DNA of 64,000 nt from Candidatus Siliceabacter maunaloa (GTDB lineage Bacteria > Actinomycetota > Thermoleophilia > Solirubrobacterales > Solirubrobacteraceae): positions 62,001-126,000 of the forward strand of contig JANDLV010000001.1 in the NCBI GenBank assembly GCA_024330185.1. The letters run 5' to 3'. Below, in pieces: positions 32,515 through 41,685 of this stretch. Made by a program: the position numbers and the translations under genes. How positions within the stretch are numbered: the stretch's first letter is position 1; every line of letters begins with the position of its first letter. The notes beneath the pieces are model-generated. The model worked only from the letters and a program-made list of their open reading frames with translations, made no database searches and was not told where the DNA came from.

Positions 32515-35063
32515 GACGGGGCCTCGGCCGGGTCGGGCGCCGGCGGGCCGGCCCGGGGCGGGGCCTTGCGCACGTCCACCGGACCGGCGCGCAGGGCGTC
32601 GGTCTCCACGAAGACGGTGCCCCGGGGAACGGCATCGCGCAGGACCACCGTCGCGTGGAGCGCGGCGCCGTTGTGCCCCACGGTCACGTGGTCGCCCTGG
32701 GTGACGTTGCGCCGCTGGGCGTCGGCGGGCGCCATCTCGACGCGCGGCTTGGGGACGAGGAAGCGCAGCGCCGGCGAGTGGCCGACCTCCGGGCCCGCCC
32801 AGATGGAGCGGAAGGTGCCCAGGCGCAGGTCGCCGTTGGCCTTCACCGGCCCGGGCGGGACCTCGAGGCCGAACGGTCCGGCGTCGGCCCGGGGCCAGGC
32901 GGCGGCCTGCTCGCGCGCCGGCCAGCGCACGCCGCGCCCGCCGAGCTCCTCCAGCGTGAGCCCGGCGTAGACGGGCACCGCCTCGAAGAGCTGCCGTGAG
33001 GCCATCGGCCCGGTGAGCACGCGCGGGTCGCCTGCGCCCGGGTCCGCAGGGTCCTGGGTGGCGCCGACGCGGGCCATCAGGTCGGCGAGCACCTGCCAGC
33101 CCGGGCGCACGCCGCCCTGGCGCCCGATGGCGGGGCGCAGACGCTGTACCCGCCCGTCGGGGTGGGTGACCGTGCCCTCCTTCTCGGCGTAGGACTCGGC
33201 GGGGAGGACGACGGTCGCGTGCGCGCGCAGGGCGTCGGTGAGGAAGGCCGCGTGCGCGATGACCGTGCCGGCCGCCGCGAGCGTCGCGGCGTCGACCTCG
33301 GCGTCCCACAGCAGCAGCGTCGTGAGGTCGCCGCGGGCGAGGCCGTCGGGCAGCTCGAGGCCGTCGATGGCGGCCATCTCACCGTGCGGCGGCTCGCTCA
33401 GGCCGGGCCCCGCGTCGTGCAGCACGCCGGCCTCGCGCAGGCCGCGGCCGTTGGCGGCGACGGGGACCTCCAGCAGGCCGGCGCCCTCGCGGCCCCCGAG
33501 CCTGAGGCGGGCGGCGACGTTGAGCAGCCCGCGCGCCGCGGCAGCGCCGCGGCGGCCCTGCGTGAGGCGCTCGCCCCAGAGGATCACGATGTCGCGCGGG
33601 CCGGCCTCGTCCGATCCCGTCGCGCCCTCGCCCACCTCGACGCCGCGCAGCACGCCGGTCACGCCGCGCAGTGCCTCGACCGTGGTGCCCGCGGAGCTCG
33701 CCAGCTCGTCGACATTCTTCCCCTCGCCCCCGAGCATGGCGCTCAGCGCGGCCACGAACGCCTCGCCGCAGCCGGGCGCGTAGCGCACGCTCACGTCGGC
33801 GTTGCGATCCAGCGAAGAGGGGCGCGGCGTGGCCACCGCGAGGCGCACGCGGTTGCGCCGCACGCCCTTGCGGATGCGCAGGTCGACGATCGGCATGTCG
33901 TCCACGGGCTCGGTCTCCAGCACCAGGACCGCGTGCGCGTGCTCCAGGTCGGGCACCGTGGCCTGCAACGCGGGGGCGCCCAGCGCGGCGGCCAGCTCAC
34001 GGCCCGGCCCGCCGCCCGCACGGGAGTCCACGTGGGGGGTGCCGACCGCCTCGCGCGCCAGGCGCTGGAGCAGGTACCCCTCCTCGTTGGTCGCGCCGCC
34101 GCCGGCCAGCACGGCGCTCTGTGCGCCCGCCCGCCCGAGCGCACCGGCGGCCTCGTCCAGCGCGCGCTCCCAGCTCACCGGGCGCAGCTCGCCGCCCTCG
34201 CGCACCATCGGACGGGTGATCCGCTCGTCCACGTGGACGGACTGGTAGGCGAAGCGGCCCTTGTCGCACAGCCAGCCGTCGTCGACCCCGGGGTGCTGAC
34301 GGGCCAGCACGCGCAGCACGCGCTCGTCGCGGACGGTCAGCTCGACGTTGCACTGGGCGGGGCACAGCGTGCACACGGAGCCGGCGCCCTCGATGTCCCA
34401 CGGACGCGCGCGGAAGCGGTAGGGCTGGGAGGTCAGCGCGCCCACCGGGCACAGCTCGATGATGTTGCCGCTGAACGGCGCGACGTAGGGATGGCCGTCG
34501 AAGGTGGAGACGTAGGTGTCGGCGCTGCGCTCGGCCAGGATGAGCTGGTAGTCCTCGCTGATCTCCTGGCTGAAGCGCACGCAGCGGTAGCAGAGGATGC
34601 AGCGCTCACGGTCGATGGCGATCAGCGGGCTCAGGGCGAGCGGCTTCTCGAAGTGGCGCTTGGGCTCGATGAAGCGCGACCGCCCGCCGCCCCAGCCGAA
34701 GGAGATGTCCTGCAGCGGGCACTCGCCGCCCTTGTCGCACACGGGGCAGTCGAGCGGGTGGTTGACCAGCAGGAACTCGACGATCGCCTCCTGGGCCTCC
34801 TTCACGCGCTCCGATTGCGTGATGACGACCATGCCGTCCTTGACCGGGGTGGAGCACCCGGTCTGCAGCTTGGGGATGCCCTCGATCTCCACCAGGCACA
34901 TGCGACACGCGCCCACCGGCTGGCCGAGCTTGGGCTCGTAGCAGAACACCGGGATCTCGACGTCGCCCAGCTTGGCGGCGTCGACGAGCATCGCGTTCTC
35001 GGGCGCGCGCACCTCGCGGCCGTCGACCGTGAAGGTGATCATGTGGATCTCGGGGCGGGGCAT
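32511..35063 (-). CDS. nuoG: NADH-quinone oxidoreductase subunit G
   Basis: An 850-residue iron-sulfur subunit. N-terminal 2Fe-2S ferredoxin domain (CYEPKLGQPVGACRMCLVEI), the His/Cys-ligated cluster region (HPLDCPVCDKGGECPLQD), two 4Fe-4S motifs (CILCYRCVRF and the CTLCPAQCN of the molybdopterin-type domain), then a degenerate molybdopterin oxidoreductase fold. ATG 35063 (MPRPEIHMITFTVDG). It lies 28 bases after nuoF. Confidence 0.95.
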   Translation of the reverse strand: MPRPEIHMITFTVDGREVRAPENAMLVDAAKLGDVEIPVFCYEPKLGQPVGACRMCLVEIEGIPKLQTGCSTPVKDGMVVITQSERVKEAQEAIVEFLLVNHPLDCPVCDKGGECPLQDISFGWGGGRSRFIEPKRHFEKPLALSPLIAIDRERCILCYRCVRFSQEISEDYQLILAERSADTYVSTFDGHPYVAPFSGNIIELCPVGALTSQPYRFRARPWDIEGAGSVCTLCPAQCNVELTVRDERVLRVLARQHPGVDDGWLCDKGRFAYQSVHVDERITRPMVREGGELRPVSWERALDEAAGALGRAGAQSAVLAGGGATNEEGYLLQRLAREAVGTPHVDSRAGGGPGRELAAALGAPALQATVPDLEHAHAVLVLETEPVDDMPIVDLRIRKGVRRNRVRLAVATPRPSSLDRNADVSVRYAPGCGEAFVAALSAMLGGEGKNVDELASSAGTTVEALRGVTGVLRGVEVGEGATGSDEAGPRDIVILWGERLTQGRRGAAAARGLLNVAARLRLGGREGAGLLEVPVAANGRGLREAGVLHDAGPGLSEPPHGEMAAIDGLELPDGLARGDLTTLLLWDAEVDAATLAAAGTVIAHAAFLTDALRAHATVVLPAESYAEKEGTVTHPDGRVQRLRPAIGRQGGVRPGWQVLADLMARVGATQDPADPGAGDPRVLTGPMASRQLFEAVPVYAGLTLEELGGRGVRWPAREQAAAWPRADAGPFGLEVPPGPVKANGDLRLGTFRSIWAGPEVGHSPALRFLVPKPRVEMAPADAQRRNVTQGDHVTVGHNGAALHATVVLRDAVPRGTVFVETDALRAGPVDVRKAPPRAGPPAPDPAEAPS

Positions 35064-35091
35064 CAGCCCGCCCTCCTCGGGGGCCGGCCTC

Positions 35092-36438
35092 TCATGCCGC
35101 CGCTCCCTGCACCAGCACCGGGTCGGGCGAGGGCTGCTCGTCGCCGAAGGGGTTGCGCGTGCGCGCCGCCTCGATGTGGGCCTCGAACTCGTCGCGGAAC
35201 TTGGCCACCATCGAGCCGATGGGCATGGCCATCGCGTCGCCCAGCACACACAGGCAGTTGCCGATGATCTGCTCCTGCACGGAGGCCATGATGTCCAGGT
35301 CCATCGGGGTGGCCAGGCCGTTGTCGACGCGCTCGAGCATCGACACCGTCCAGCGGGTGCCCTCGCGACACGGCGTGCACTTACCGCACGACTCGTGCTT
35401 GTAGAACTTGGCCAGCTTCAGCGCGACGGCGACCACGGGCACGCTGTCGTCGACCACGATGATCGCGCCCGAGCCCAGCATCGAGCCGGCCTTGGCCAGG
35501 GCGTCGAAGTCGTAGGGCACGTCGAGGTCGTCCCCGGTGAGCACGGGCGCGCTCGAGCCGCCGGGGAACCACAGCTTCACCGTCCGGCCCTCGGGCGGGC
35601 CGCCGGCCAGGCCGTAGATGATCTCCCGGGAGGGCGTGCCCAGCTCGACCTCGTAGTTGCCCGGCCGCTGCACGTTGCCGCTGACCGACACCAGCTTGGT
35701 GCCCGTCGAGGTCTCGGTGCCCACCTTGGCGTACTCCGCGCCGCCCATCCTGATGATGTGGGGCACGGTCGCGAGCGTCTCGACGTTGTTGATGAGAGTC
35801 GGACCCTGATAGAGGCCCTGGTTGGCCGGGAAGGGGGGCTTGAGGCGCGGGTTGCCGCGCTTGCCCTCCAGCGAGTCCAGCAGGCCGGTCTCCTCGCCGC
35901 AGATGTAGGCCCCGGCGCCGCGGTGCACGACGAGGGTCAGCTCGAAGTCCGAATCCAGGATGCGCTCGCCCACCAGCCCCTCGGCCTGCGCCTCGACCAG
36001 GGCGGCGTCGAGGATGTCGGCCTGGGCCTGGTACTCGCCGCGGATGTAGATGAACGCGCGGTTGGCCCCGGCCGCGTAGGCGGCGATGATCATGCCCTCG
36101 ATGAGCATGTGCGGGCTCTTCTGCATCAGCTCGCGGTCCTTGAACGTCCCCGGCTCGGACTCGTCGGCGTTGCAGATCAGGTACTTGTCCATCTGCCCCG
36201 CGGGCATGAACGAGACCTTCTTGCCCATCTGGAACCCGGCGCCACCGCGCCCCCGCAGGCCGCTGGCCTGCAGCTCGGCGAGCACGTCCGCGGGGCTCAT
36301 CGCGTCGAGTACGCGCTTCAGCGAGTCGTAGCCCCCGCGGCGACGGTAGACCTCCAGCGTGTGCAGGCCCTCCTCGTCGATCCCGCGGAAGAGGATCGGC
36401 TGCGCGCGCTCGCCATTCGAGGCCGTGGTCGTGCTCAT
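35092..36438 (-). CDS. nuoF: NADH-quinone oxidoreductase subunit F (NADH/FMN site)
   Basis: A 448-residue subunit that takes hydride from NADH. GLRGRGGAGFQMGKK is the NADH/FMN-binding glycine-rich loop, ICNADESEPGTFKDR and GAYICGEETGLLDSLEG bind FMN, and ESCGKCTPCREGT with a later Cys (GNCLCVLGD) ligates the 4Fe-4S cluster. ATG 36438 overlaps the nuoE stop (ATGA). Confidence 0.96.
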   Translation of the reverse strand: MSTTTASNGERAQPILFRGIDEEGLHTLEVYRRRGGYDSLKRVLDAMSPADVLAELQASGLRGRGGAGFQMGKKVSFMPAGQMDKYLICNADESEPGTFKDRELMQKSPHMLIEGMIIAAYAAGANRAFIYIRGEYQAQADILDAALVEAQAEGLVGERILDSDFELTLVVHRGAGAYICGEETGLLDSLEGKRGNPRLKPPFPANQGLYQGPTLINNVETLATVPHIIRMGGAEYAKVGTETSTGTKLVSVSGNVQRPGNYEVELGTPSREIIYGLAGGPPEGRTVKLWFPGGSSAPVLTGDDLDVPYDFDALAKAGSMLGSGAIIVVDDSVPVVAVALKLAKFYKHESCGKCTPCREGTRWTVSMLERVDNGLATPMDLDIMASVQEQIIGNCLCVLGDAMAMPIGSMVAKFRDEFEAHIEAARTRNPFGDEQPSPDPVLVQGAAA

Positions 36439-37187
36439 GTCGCTCCCTCCTCGCTCTGGTCGGCGTCCTGCAGTGGGATCGGGCTCTGCTGCTCGACGGG
36501 CGCCGGCGGGCCGGGCGCCTCCTCGGGCATCTGGCCCCCGTAGGTCGTCGGGCCCTTGGGGATCGCGGCCAGCGGCTCGGCCACCGCGCGCCCGCCGAGC
36601 TGCCTGGCGGGCAGCGGGGCCTCGCCGGCCTTGATCTGGGCGACGAGGGTCCCGACCTCGTCGAGGGCCACCGGGCCGACGTACACGCCGTCGACGCTGG
36701 CCATCGGCGCGATGTCGCACGCCCCCAGGCACTCGAAGCTGCGGATGTTGAGGTCGGGGTCGCCGTCGGCGGCGTCCACGATGGCCGCCAGAAGGTCGTC
36801 GGCGCCGCACAGCGAGCACGAGATGTTGGTGCACACGAAGATGCTGTGGCGCCCGACGGGGTGGGTCTCCAGCATGTCGTAGAAGCTCGCGACGCTGAAC
36901 AGGTAGCCGGGGGTCAGCGCCATCACGCAGGCGACCTGCTCGATGGCCTCGGGCGAGCACCAGCCGTGGTGGCGCTGCGCGGCGGCCAGGGCGGGGATGG
37001 AGGCCGAGCGGTGGTCGGGGTACTTGGCCATGTGGGACTCGATCTCCGCGCGCAGATCGGCGGGCACCGGCGTGGTCGCCGCGTCGGGCACCACGGCCGG
37101 GTCCTTGCGCAGGTCGGCCGCGTCGTCCCACCCGGGAACGCGCGAGCCGTGGCCGAATCTGGGTACCTCGCTTCGCCTGCTGCTCAC
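36435..37187 (-). CDS. nuoE: NADH-quinone oxidoreductase subunit E (2Fe-2S)
   Basis: A 250-residue thioredoxin-like 2Fe-2S subunit. The four ligands are in CTNISC and CLGAC (motif C-x4-C and C-x3-C). It has a ~50-residue N-terminal and a ~45-residue Pro/Glu-rich C-terminal extension compared with the ~160-residue core. GTG 37187 overlaps the nuoD stop (GTGA) and its own stop overlaps nuoF. Confidence 0.94.
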   Translation of the reverse strand: MSSRRSEVPRFGHGSRVPGWDDAADLRKDPAVVPDAATTPVPADLRAEIESHMAKYPDHRSASIPALAAAQRHHGWCSPEAIEQVACVMALTPGYLFSVASFYDMLETHPVGRHSIFVCTNISCSLCGADDLLAAIVDAADGDPDLNIRSFECLGACDIAPMASVDGVYVGPVALDEVGTLVAQIKAGEAPLPARQLGGRAVAEPLAAIPKGPTTYGGQMPEEAPGPPAPVEQQSPIPLQDADQSEEGAT

Positions 37188-38437
37188 CGGTCGATCCCTC
37201 CCAGCACGGGGTCCAGCATGGCCAGCGTGGCGATCAGGTCGGCGAGGTAGGCGTCCTTGGTCATCGGCGCGGTCGCCTGCAGGTTCACGAAGGAGGGGTC
37301 GCGCATGTGCACGCGCGCGGGCTTGCTCGAGCCGTCGGAGCGCACGAAGCAACCGAGCTCCCCGCGCGGGGACTCGATCGGGTAGTAGACCTCGCCCGGC
37401 GGCACCCGGAAGCCCTCCGTCACCAGCTTGAAGTGGTGGATGAGCGCCTCCATCGAGGTGGCCAGCTCGTGGCGCGGGGGCAGCGCGACCTTGCGGTCGT
37501 CGGTGATGTACGGACCCTCGGGCAGGCCGTCCAGGCACTGCTCGACGATCTTGACCGACTCCTTGATCTCGGCCAGGCGCACCGCGAAGCGGTCGTAGTT
37601 GTCGCCCTCCGTGCCCACCGGGATGGCGAAGTCGAAGTCCTCGTAAGACGAGTAGGGCATGGCCTTGCGCAGGTCCCACGGGTTGCCCGCCGCGCGCAGC
37701 AGCGGGCCGGTGACGCCCAGCGCCAGCAGCTCGTCGGCGCCCATCGGGCACACGTGACGCAGGCGCCGCAGCACGATCTCGTTGCGGTCGAGCAGATCGT
37801 TGTACTGGTCCACCCGCGTGGGCATCTGCGCGCAGAAGGCGCGCACCCGCTCCTCGAAGCCCGCGGGGATGTCCTCGATGACCCCGCCGACCTGGATGTA
37901 GCGCGTGTGCATCCGCTGTCCGCTGGACATCTCGAACAGGTCCAGCACGGCCTCGCGCTCGCGGAAGCAGTACCAGAACATCGACATCGCCCCGAGGTCC
38001 AGCGCGCTGGTGCCCAGCCACACCAGGTGGCTCATGATCCGGTTGAGCTCGAGGTGCAGGACGCGCAGGTACTGCGCGCGCTTGGGCACCTCCACTCCCA
38101 GGAGGGTCTCCGTCGCGCCGCAGAAGGCGAAGGCGTTGAAGTAGTAGGCCAGGTAGTCCATCCGCTCGACGACGGGGATGGCCTTCCAGTAGCTCTTGTC
38201 CTCGGCGGTCTTCTCGATGCCGGTGTGGACGTAGCCGATGATGGGCTTGAGGTCGCGCACCACCTCGCCGTCGAGGGTCACCAGCAGGCGCAGCACTCCG
38301 TGCGTCGCGGGGTGGTGCGGGCCGATGTTGAGCGTCATGAGCTCGCGATCCTCTTCGCCCTGCTCGGCGATCTGCTCACCTAGCGGAGCCATGGTGATCG
38401 ACTCCTCCTGCGCCCGGTATTCGCTGATGGAGCTCAC
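37184..38437 (-). CDS. nuoD: NADH-quinone oxidoreductase subunit D
   Basis: A 417-residue quinone-site subunit related to hydrogenase large subunits. Diagnostic segments: LNIGPHHPATHGVLRLL (core GPHHPATHG), GYVHTGIEK, ELNRIMSHLVWLG, and the C-terminal DPVLGGIDR. GTG 38437 overlaps the nuoC stop by four bases. Confidence 0.96.
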   Translation of the reverse strand: MSSISEYRAQEESITMAPLGEQIAEQGEEDRELMTLNIGPHHPATHGVLRLLVTLDGEVVRDLKPIIGYVHTGIEKTAEDKSYWKAIPVVERMDYLAYYFNAFAFCGATETLLGVEVPKRAQYLRVLHLELNRIMSHLVWLGTSALDLGAMSMFWYCFREREAVLDLFEMSSGQRMHTRYIQVGGVIEDIPAGFEERVRAFCAQMPTRVDQYNDLLDRNEIVLRRLRHVCPMGADELLALGVTGPLLRAAGNPWDLRKAMPYSSYEDFDFAIPVGTEGDNYDRFAVRLAEIKESVKIVEQCLDGLPEGPYITDDRKVALPPRHELATSMEALIHHFKLVTEGFRVPPGEVYYPIESPRGELGCFVRSDGSSKPARVHMRDPSFVNLQATAPMTKDAYLADLIATLAMLDPVLGGIDR

Positions 38438-38964
38438 GTGCGTTCCTCCTCGCCGTGGGCGGTGTAGTCGGTGCCCTGGGCGTCGTTGAAGGTGAACAGC
38501 ACCGGCTCGCCGCCGAGGGGGAAGTCGCGGCGCTGGGGGTGGCCCTCGTAGTCCTCGGGCATGAGGATGCGCCGCAGGTCGGGGTGCCCCTCGAAGACCA
38601 CGCCGAACATGTCGTAGATCTCGCGCTCCTGGTGGTCGGCGGTGGGCCAGTCGGGGGTGACGGAGGGGACCGCCGGCGCGTCGACGGGGACACGCAGCTT
38701 GATCGTGATGCGATCGAGCGCCTGCATGTCCAGCAGCTCGTAGAGCACGCCCAGGCGCGGCTCCTGTGGGTAGTAGTCCACGCCGTGCACGGAGGCCAGG
38801 AAGGCGAAGCCCTTGCCGCGCAGGAACTGGAGGGCGGGGCGGATCTGCTGGGAAGCCACGCTCACGGTCGCCCTGTCGCGGAAGTGCAGCGTGTCGACGA
38901 CCGCGCCCGCGTGGGCCTCGCGCAGCTCGCGGGCGAGCAGTTCCAGGCCCGTCGCGTCAGGCAC
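38434..38964 (-). CDS. nuoC: NADH-quinone oxidoreductase subunit C
   Basis: A 176-residue 30-kDa-subunit homolog. The family signature EREIYDMFGVVFEGHPDLRRILMPEDYEG (core EREIYDMFG and RRILMPEDY) is intact. GTG 38964. Unlike the other junctions of this operon, the distance to the preceding gene nuoB is large (144 bases) and contains hairpins. Confidence 0.95.
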   Translation of the reverse strand: MPDATGLELLARELREAHAGAVVDTLHFRDRATVSVASQQIRPALQFLRGKGFAFLASVHGVDYYPQEPRLGVLYELLDMQALDRITIKLRVPVDAPAVPSVTPDWPTADHQEREIYDMFGVVFEGHPDLRRILMPEDYEGHPQRRDFPLGGEPVLFTFNDAQGTDYTAHGEEERT

Positions 38965-39108
38965 AACGCACCCGGGGGGCTGCGCCCCCCGGGGACCCCC
39001 CCACTGAGGGTCCCGGCCGCAGGTTGGGTTCGTCTGTGCTGCATGCCGCTCGCCGGCTTTGCTGATTGCTGTGTACGGTCACTGGCAGGCTCCCTTACAC
39101 CGCAGACG
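38965..39108. other. Structured nuoB-nuoC intergenic gap
   Basis: The only long gap in the nuo operon. Hairpin A: CCCGGGGGGC at 38971-38980 pairs perfectly with GCCCCCCGGG at 38984-38993 around TGC. Hairpin B: ACACCGCAG at 39097-39105 pairs with CTGCGGTGT at 39117-39125, with the nuoB stop codon in its loop. Between them the sequence is less GC-rich (39050-39100). No open frame of note. Functions could be partial termination, RNA processing, or an inserted repeat-type element. Confidence 0.6.
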
Positions 39109-39770
<662 letters not shown>

Positions 39771-39780
<10 letters not shown>

Positions 39781-40151
39781 TCCAGTGCCCCTCTGCGCCA
39801 CTGGTGGATGAAGGCCACCGCCAGCAGCGCGACGAAGATGATGATCTTGATCAGCGCGTCGACTCCTGCCTCGGCGAGCCCCAGGGCGACCGGGAAGACC
39901 AGGATGACCTCGATGTCGAAGAGGATGAACAGCATCGCGATCAGGTAGAAGCTGATCCCGAAGCGGAAGTTCTTCTGGACCTCGCTCGGGAGGCCGCACT
40001 CGTAGGCCTCACGGGTCGCACGGCGGCGGATGCGCTTGGGCCCGAGGTACCGGTTGGCAACCGCGAAGACGACGCCGATGAGGATACCGAACAGGAGGAC
40101 GATCAGTGCGGGAAGGTAGCTCTGCAACACGGTGACCGCAGTTTCTAGCAC
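39771..40151 (-). CDS. nuoA: NADH-quinone oxidoreductase subunit A
   Basis: A ~126-residue three-helix subunit, first gene of the operon. [34 protein letters not shown] (core YECGL and FDIEVI) is diagnostic. GTG 40151 is used; GTG 40130 ([12 protein letters not shown]) resembles the usual N terminus equally well, and neither has a clear ribosome-binding site. An upstream in-frame start at 40253 would overlap the divergent gene at 40207 and is unlikely. Confidence 0.93.
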
Positions 40152-40192
40152 GAGCTTGTAACGCCGTGATACTTGGTGGCGGACCGCACGCG

Positions 40193-40200
40193 AAGGAGGT
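40193..40200 (+). promoter_or_regulatory. Consensus ribosome-binding site AAGGAGGT
   Basis: An exact Shine-Dalgarno consensus six bases before GTG 40207, one of the strongest in the window, fixes that start. Confidence 0.8.
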
Positions 40201-40206
40201 ACGGAC

Positions 40207-40650
40207 GTGAGCACCGCTGCGCTCTGGGCGGCCTGGGCGTGTACCGCCGTCAACCTCGCGGCCGCCGGCTGGGGCGCCTGGCGGTGGTGGACCGTGGAGG
40301 CGAGTCGTCTCTTCTGGGTGCTCGCGCGGGCCGGCCAGGCCGCCGCGGTGGCCCAGGCCCTGGTGGCCGGCGTGCTGTACGTGGCCGGCTACGAGCCGAC
40401 TGACGGCCTCTACTGGCTCTACGCCCTGCTGCCCGTGGCCATCGGGGCGATCGCCGAGCAACTGCGCCTCCTGTCCGCCGAGCAGGTGCTCGAGCGCCGC
40501 GAGCTGGCCGACGTCGAGGCGCTGCGCGCGCGGCCCGAGGCGCAGCAGCGCTCGGTGGTGCGCGAGATCGTGCGCCGCGAGATCGGCGTGATGGCCGTCG
40601 CCGCGGTGGTGGTGGCCTTCCTGGCGCTGCGCGCCGCTTTGATCGTCTGA
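40207..40650 (+). CDS. Small membrane protein, three to four helices
   Basis: A 147-residue protein: helices at ~5-25, ~35-60, ~68-85 and a last one (~122-145, GVMAVAAVVVAFLALRAA), with a cytoplasmic Glu/Arg-rich helix (EQVLERRELADVEALRARPE) between the third and fourth. It diverges from nuoA. No family recognised; it may share a promoter region with the nuo operon. Confidence 0.75.
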   Translation: MSTAALWAAWACTAVNLAAAGWGAWRWWTVEASRLFWVLARAGQAAAVAQALVAGVLYVAGYEPTDGLYWLYALLPVAIGAIAEQLRLLSAEQVLERRELADVEALRARPEAQQRSVVREIVRREIGVMAVAAVVVAFLALRAALIV

Positions 40651-40671
40651 CGCGCGGGACGCGGTAGGGCG

Positions 40672-41115
40672 CTAGGGCAGCGGCTCGCCCTCGACGACGA
40701 GCCTGCCGTTGAGGCCCAGGTCGTCCTGATTGCCGATGGTGGAGGTCAGGCGGTAGACCCCGGGCTCGAGGGTGAGCTTGCCCTCCACGCGCTCACCGGG
40801 CTGAGCGGTCGGCGTGCCGCAGGGTCGGTCAGGGCACGCCGGCCGACCACGATCCCCGTCGTCGGGGATCGTCTCCACCCGCACGTTGTGGGTCAGCCGG
40901 CCCTCGTTGCGCAGCACGAACTTCATCTTCCCCGGGCGCACGCTCAGGTCCGACGGCGTGAGGGTGTACTCGTCGACCGTGAACTCGACCTGTGGGCGCT
41001 CGGAGCGCACCTGCTCGGGGCCGCCGAGGCTCGGCAGCGCGAGGGCGAGCGTGAACGCGACGGCGAGCCCCGCGAGGAGGGCGATCATGCTGCGACGTGG
41101 GCGCATCGGTCCCAT
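40672..41115 (-). CDS. Cupredoxin-like secreted protein without copper ligands
   Basis: A 147-residue protein with a basic start (MGPMRPRRS) and a hydrophobic signal or anchor (MIALLAGLAVAFTLALAL), then a cupredoxin beta-sandwich (VEFTVDEYTLTPSDLSVRPGKMKFVLRNEG...). In the terminal ligand loop, where copper proteins have C, H and M, it reads YRLTSTIGNQDDLGLNG, i.e. Ser, Gln and Leu. Two Cys in CPDRPC may form a disulfide. It probably cannot hold type 1 copper. Divergent from a cytochrome c gene across a tandem duplication. Confidence 0.7.
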   Translation of the reverse strand: MGPMRPRRSMIALLAGLAVAFTLALALPSLGGPEQVRSERPQVEFTVDEYTLTPSDLSVRPGKMKFVLRNEGRLTHNVRVETIPDDGDRGRPACPDRPCGTPTAQPGERVEGKLTLEPGVYRLTSTIGNQDDLGLNGRLVVEGEPLP

Positions 41116-41125
41116 GGTGGCAGGA

Positions 41126-41231
41126 GACAGCCGGGGGGCCCGGCTCGGGCAGCGACGTCCTTTGCCCTCGCCACCCCTGACAGCCGGGGGGCCCGGCTCG
41201 GGCAGCGACGTCCTTTGCCCTCGCCACCCCT
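41126..41231. repeat. Exact 53-bp tandem duplication
   Basis: 41126-41178 and 41179-41231 are identical. Each unit includes GCCGGGGGGCCCGGC (hairpin-forming) and GACGTCCTTTGCCC. The duplication fills the space between the divergent cupredoxin-like and cytochrome c genes, so it duplicates whatever promoter or operator lies there. Confidence 0.97.
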
Positions 41232-41249
41232 GTATGGTCACCGCCCGCT

Positions 41250-41657
41250 ATGGCTCGCCTCCTGGAGACCCGTCGCGCCGCGCCGGTGGCAGCCGTGCTC
41301 GCGGCCGCCGTCCTCGCCGCCGGCTGCGGGCAGGAGGGCATCGAACTGGCCGAGAGCGACCCCGGCTACGAGGCGGCGGTCCTCTTCAACGAGAACTGCG
41401 GCATGTGCCACACCCTGGACGTGGCAGCGTCCGAGGGGTCGTCCACGGACGCCAACGACGCCGAGCGTGTCGACGGGCCCAACTTCAACCAGCGCCGGGA
41501 GGATGTGCAGGCGGTCCTCTACGCCATTCGCAACGGCGGCTTCTCGGGCGCGATCATGCCCGAGAACATCCTCACCGGCGGGGACGCCCAGCGCGTTGCC
41601 GAGTTCCTGGCCCGCTACGCCGGCCAGGACACGCCGTCGGGTTCGGGCGGCGGCTGA
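41250..41657 (+). CDS. Class I cytochrome c lipoprotein
   Basis: A 135-residue secreted cytochrome. Signal peptide with lipobox (VLAAGCGQ) anchors it to the outer face of the membrane. One heme is bound by CGMCH; the sixth ligand is the Met in GAIMPENIL. Length fits small cytochromes that shuttle electrons to terminal oxidases. ATG 41250 lies 18 bases after the tandem duplication. Confidence 0.88.
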   Translation: MARLLETRRAAPVAAVLAAAVLAAGCGQEGIELAESDPGYEAAVLFNENCGMCHTLDVAASEGSSTDANDAERVDGPNFNQRREDVQAVLYAIRNGGFSGAIMPENILTGGDAQRVAEFLARYAGQDTPSGSGGG

Positions 41658-41670
41658 GCGCCGCCGCGAC

Positions 41671-41684
41671 CTAGTGGCCACTAG
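41671..41684. promoter_or_regulatory. 14-bp perfect palindrome at the serS start
   Basis: CTAGTGGCCACTAG ends one base before GTG 41686 and contains the alternative GTG 41674. On the mRNA it could fold over, or a protein could bind it as DNA; neither is shown. Confidence 0.35.
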
Positions 41685-41685
41685 C

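Noticed and set aside
41126-41231. CRISPR or attachment-site pair
   Set aside because: Only two adjacent identical units with no spacer and no integrase or tRNA at that spot; a simple tandem duplication explains it.
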